DNA from: Vibrio sonorensis | Lineage (GTDB): Bacteria; Pseudomonadota; Gammaproteobacteria; Enterobacterales; Vibrionaceae | Reading direction: 5' to 3' | NCBI RefSeq assembly: GCF_001854765.1 | Contig: NZ_LJJE01000112.1 | Coordinates: forward strand, 1-64,000 | DNA length: 64,000 nt | Shown: in pieces, positions 62,959-64,000 of the stretch | Layout: the number at the start of each line of letters is the position of its first letter | Position numbering within the stretch: position 1 is the first letter of the stretch | Made by a program: the position numbers and the translations under genes | Notes under the pieces: generated by a model | Seen by the model: only the letters and a program-made list of their open reading frames with translations | Databases searched by the model: none | Told to the model about the DNA's origin: nothing

Positions 62959-63744
62959 ATGTCAAACGATAAACAGCCTGAATCGGTCTCATCAGTACTA
63001 AAAACTTTTGGAATCCTGCAGGCTTTAAGTACACAAAAAGATATAGGTATCAGCGAACTTGCTCAACGACTCATGATGTCGAAAAGCACCGTGTACCGCT
63101 TTCTACAAACAATGAAAACCTTGGGGTATGTCGCTCAAGAAGGTGAAAGTGAAAACTATTCACTAACGCTGAAGCTTTTCGAGTTGGGTTCAACGGCATT
63201 GGAATACGTGGATTTAGTGGACCTAGCTGATATCGAAATGCGCAAAATTTCCGATCTCACTATGGAAGCCCTGCACTTGGGCGCTTTAGATGGTGAAAGC
63301 ATCATCTATATTCACAAAATTGACTCTAAGTACAATTTGAGAATGCAATCTCGAATTGGCAGACGCAACCCACTGTATTCAACTGCCATAGGTAAAGTAC
63401 TGCTAGCAGATCGAGAAGAAAAAGAAGTGCGTGACATTTTAGCAGAAGTAGAATTTACCAAGTCTACAGAGCGCACGCACGAAAACATTGATTCGTTGTT
63501 AGATGAACTCAATAACGTTCGTGAGCATGGCTATGGAGAAGACAACGAGGAGCAAGAGGTAGGCCTTCGCTGCATAGCAGTGCCAGTGTATGATCGCTTT
63601 AAACGAGTCATCGCCGGTATGAGTATCTCTTTACCTACGATACGTTTCACTGAAGAAAAGAAAACCGAATACATTAATGAACTTCAGCTTGCAGCAGCGA
63701 AAGTTTCTGCCAAGCTAGGTTGTGAAGAGTACCCTTACCAGTAG
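62959..63744 (+). CDS. kdgR: KdgR, IclR-family repressor of uronate catabolism
   Basis: Represses genes for unsaturated uronate and pectin-type breakdown and is released by KDG. 261 residues. The winged helix (about 10-75) is nearly that of enterobacterial KdgR: SVSSVLKTFGILQAL, ISELAQRLMMSKSTVYRFL, MKTLGYVAQEGES. The effector domain keeps HLGALDGESIIYIHKID, SRIGRRNPLYSTAIGKVLLA and REHGYGEDNEEQEVGLRCIAVPV. AAGGTAG precedes the ATG. Matching TGAAA-N5-TTTCA dyads lie before the SulP, GH88, sulfatase, maturase and DUF2264 genes. Confidence 0.94.
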   Translation: MSNDKQPESVSSVLKTFGILQALSTQKDIGISELAQRLMMSKSTVYRFLQTMKTLGYVAQEGESENYSLTLKLFELGSTALEYVDLVDLADIEMRKISDLTMEALHLGALDGESIIYIHKIDSKYNLRMQSRIGRRNPLYSTAIGKVLLADREEKEVRDILAEVEFTKSTERTHENIDSLLDELNNVREHGYGEDNEEQEVGLRCIAVPVYDRFKRVIAGMSISLPTIRFTEEKKTEYINELQLAAAKVSAKLGCEEYPYQ

Positions 63745-63761
63745 TCACGATCAATGAGAAA

Positions 63762-63787
63762 AAGTCAGCTTCGGCTGGCTTTTTTTG
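63762..63787 (+). terminator. kdgR terminator
   Basis: AAGTCAGC-TTCG-GCTGGCTT (one G-T pair, stable TTCG loop) followed by TTTTTT. The rest to 64000 shows no gene. Confidence 0.88.
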
Positions 63788-64000
63788 TGCCCAGTGAAAA
63801 CCAAATCTTTCACAACAGTGTGTCTCTTAACGAGCGAGAAATGAAGTGGTGATAGAGAATAATTGTTCGGATATGACTGAATAAATATTCCTTATCCATT
63901 AATAAAATATAATTATTTAGCATTTTCTATTCATAAAAAAATATAGCGCCATAGAGATATCCCCAACCAATTGTAATTATTCACCGCGGTAACACTAACC

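Noticed and set aside
1..64000. CRISPR arrays, tRNA or rRNA genes, integron attC arrays, prophage or conjugation genes
   Set aside because: No regularly spaced repeats, RNA gene signatures, or phage/conjugation proteins were seen in the window.

Overview
The window looks like a piece of a Vibrio (Vibrionaceae) chromosome. The complete hut operon, a haemerythrin-diguanylate cyclase, pheS-pheT, a RelV-type alarmone synthetase, thiopurine methyltransferase and an intracellular uronate/sulfated-glycan locus are all typical Vibrio genes. From memory, the same housekeeping genes lie close together on chromosome 1 of V. cholerae (around VC1202-VC1227).

Layout. 1-3.8 kb: decayed IS3- and IS5-family remnants and small orphan genes (PPOX flavoprotein, DUF2164, NTF2-like). 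3.8-10.2 kb: histidine utilisation on the minus strand, hutC then hutI-hutG-hutU-hutH, with HutC-like dyads. 10.4-16.8 kb: two paralogous secreted proteins (one zincin-like, one without the zinc motif), a Spo0M-family protein, a DUF3187 outer-membrane protein, relV and tpm. 17.1-26.5 kb: a membrane diguanylate cyclase, a PQQ-type sugar dehydrogenase, a TetR-controlled RND/LolA-like/beta-barrel envelope operon, and a bacteriohaemerythrin-GGDEF protein. 26.5-31.6 kb: LysR, GNAT, pheS and pheT.

32.0-63.8 kb is the most interesting part: a cluster for the intracellular breakdown of a sulfated, uronate-containing glycan. In order it holds SulP-galE-galT-kduD; GH88 unsaturated uronyl hydrolase, GH112 galactosyl-HexNAc phosphorylase and a leaderless PL8-type lyase; an inserted iron block (DUF4198, small periplasmic protein, feoA-feoB-Cys-rich protein); three Cys-type sulfatases with their radical-SAM maturase; a DUF2264 (GH154-like) protein; a family-5 ABC importer; a chemoreceptor; and kdgR. 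TGAAA-N5-TTTCA palindromes, the known KdgR-type site, lie before five divergent or separate transcription starts, so KdgR probably controls the whole set. The proposed flow is: ABC import of sulfated oligosaccharides, cytoplasmic desulfation, lyase and GH88 cleavage, unsaturated uronate to KDG through KduD, and galactose-1-phosphate from GH112 fed straight into GalT/GalE with no galactokinase needed.

Data quality. Thirteen genes, including the essential pheS, each carry one (galE two) single-base deletion. Every one is repaired by adding one C (or G on the other strand) to a short C run followed by A or T. I read these as systematic sequencing errors, so these genes are annotated over their full repaired length.
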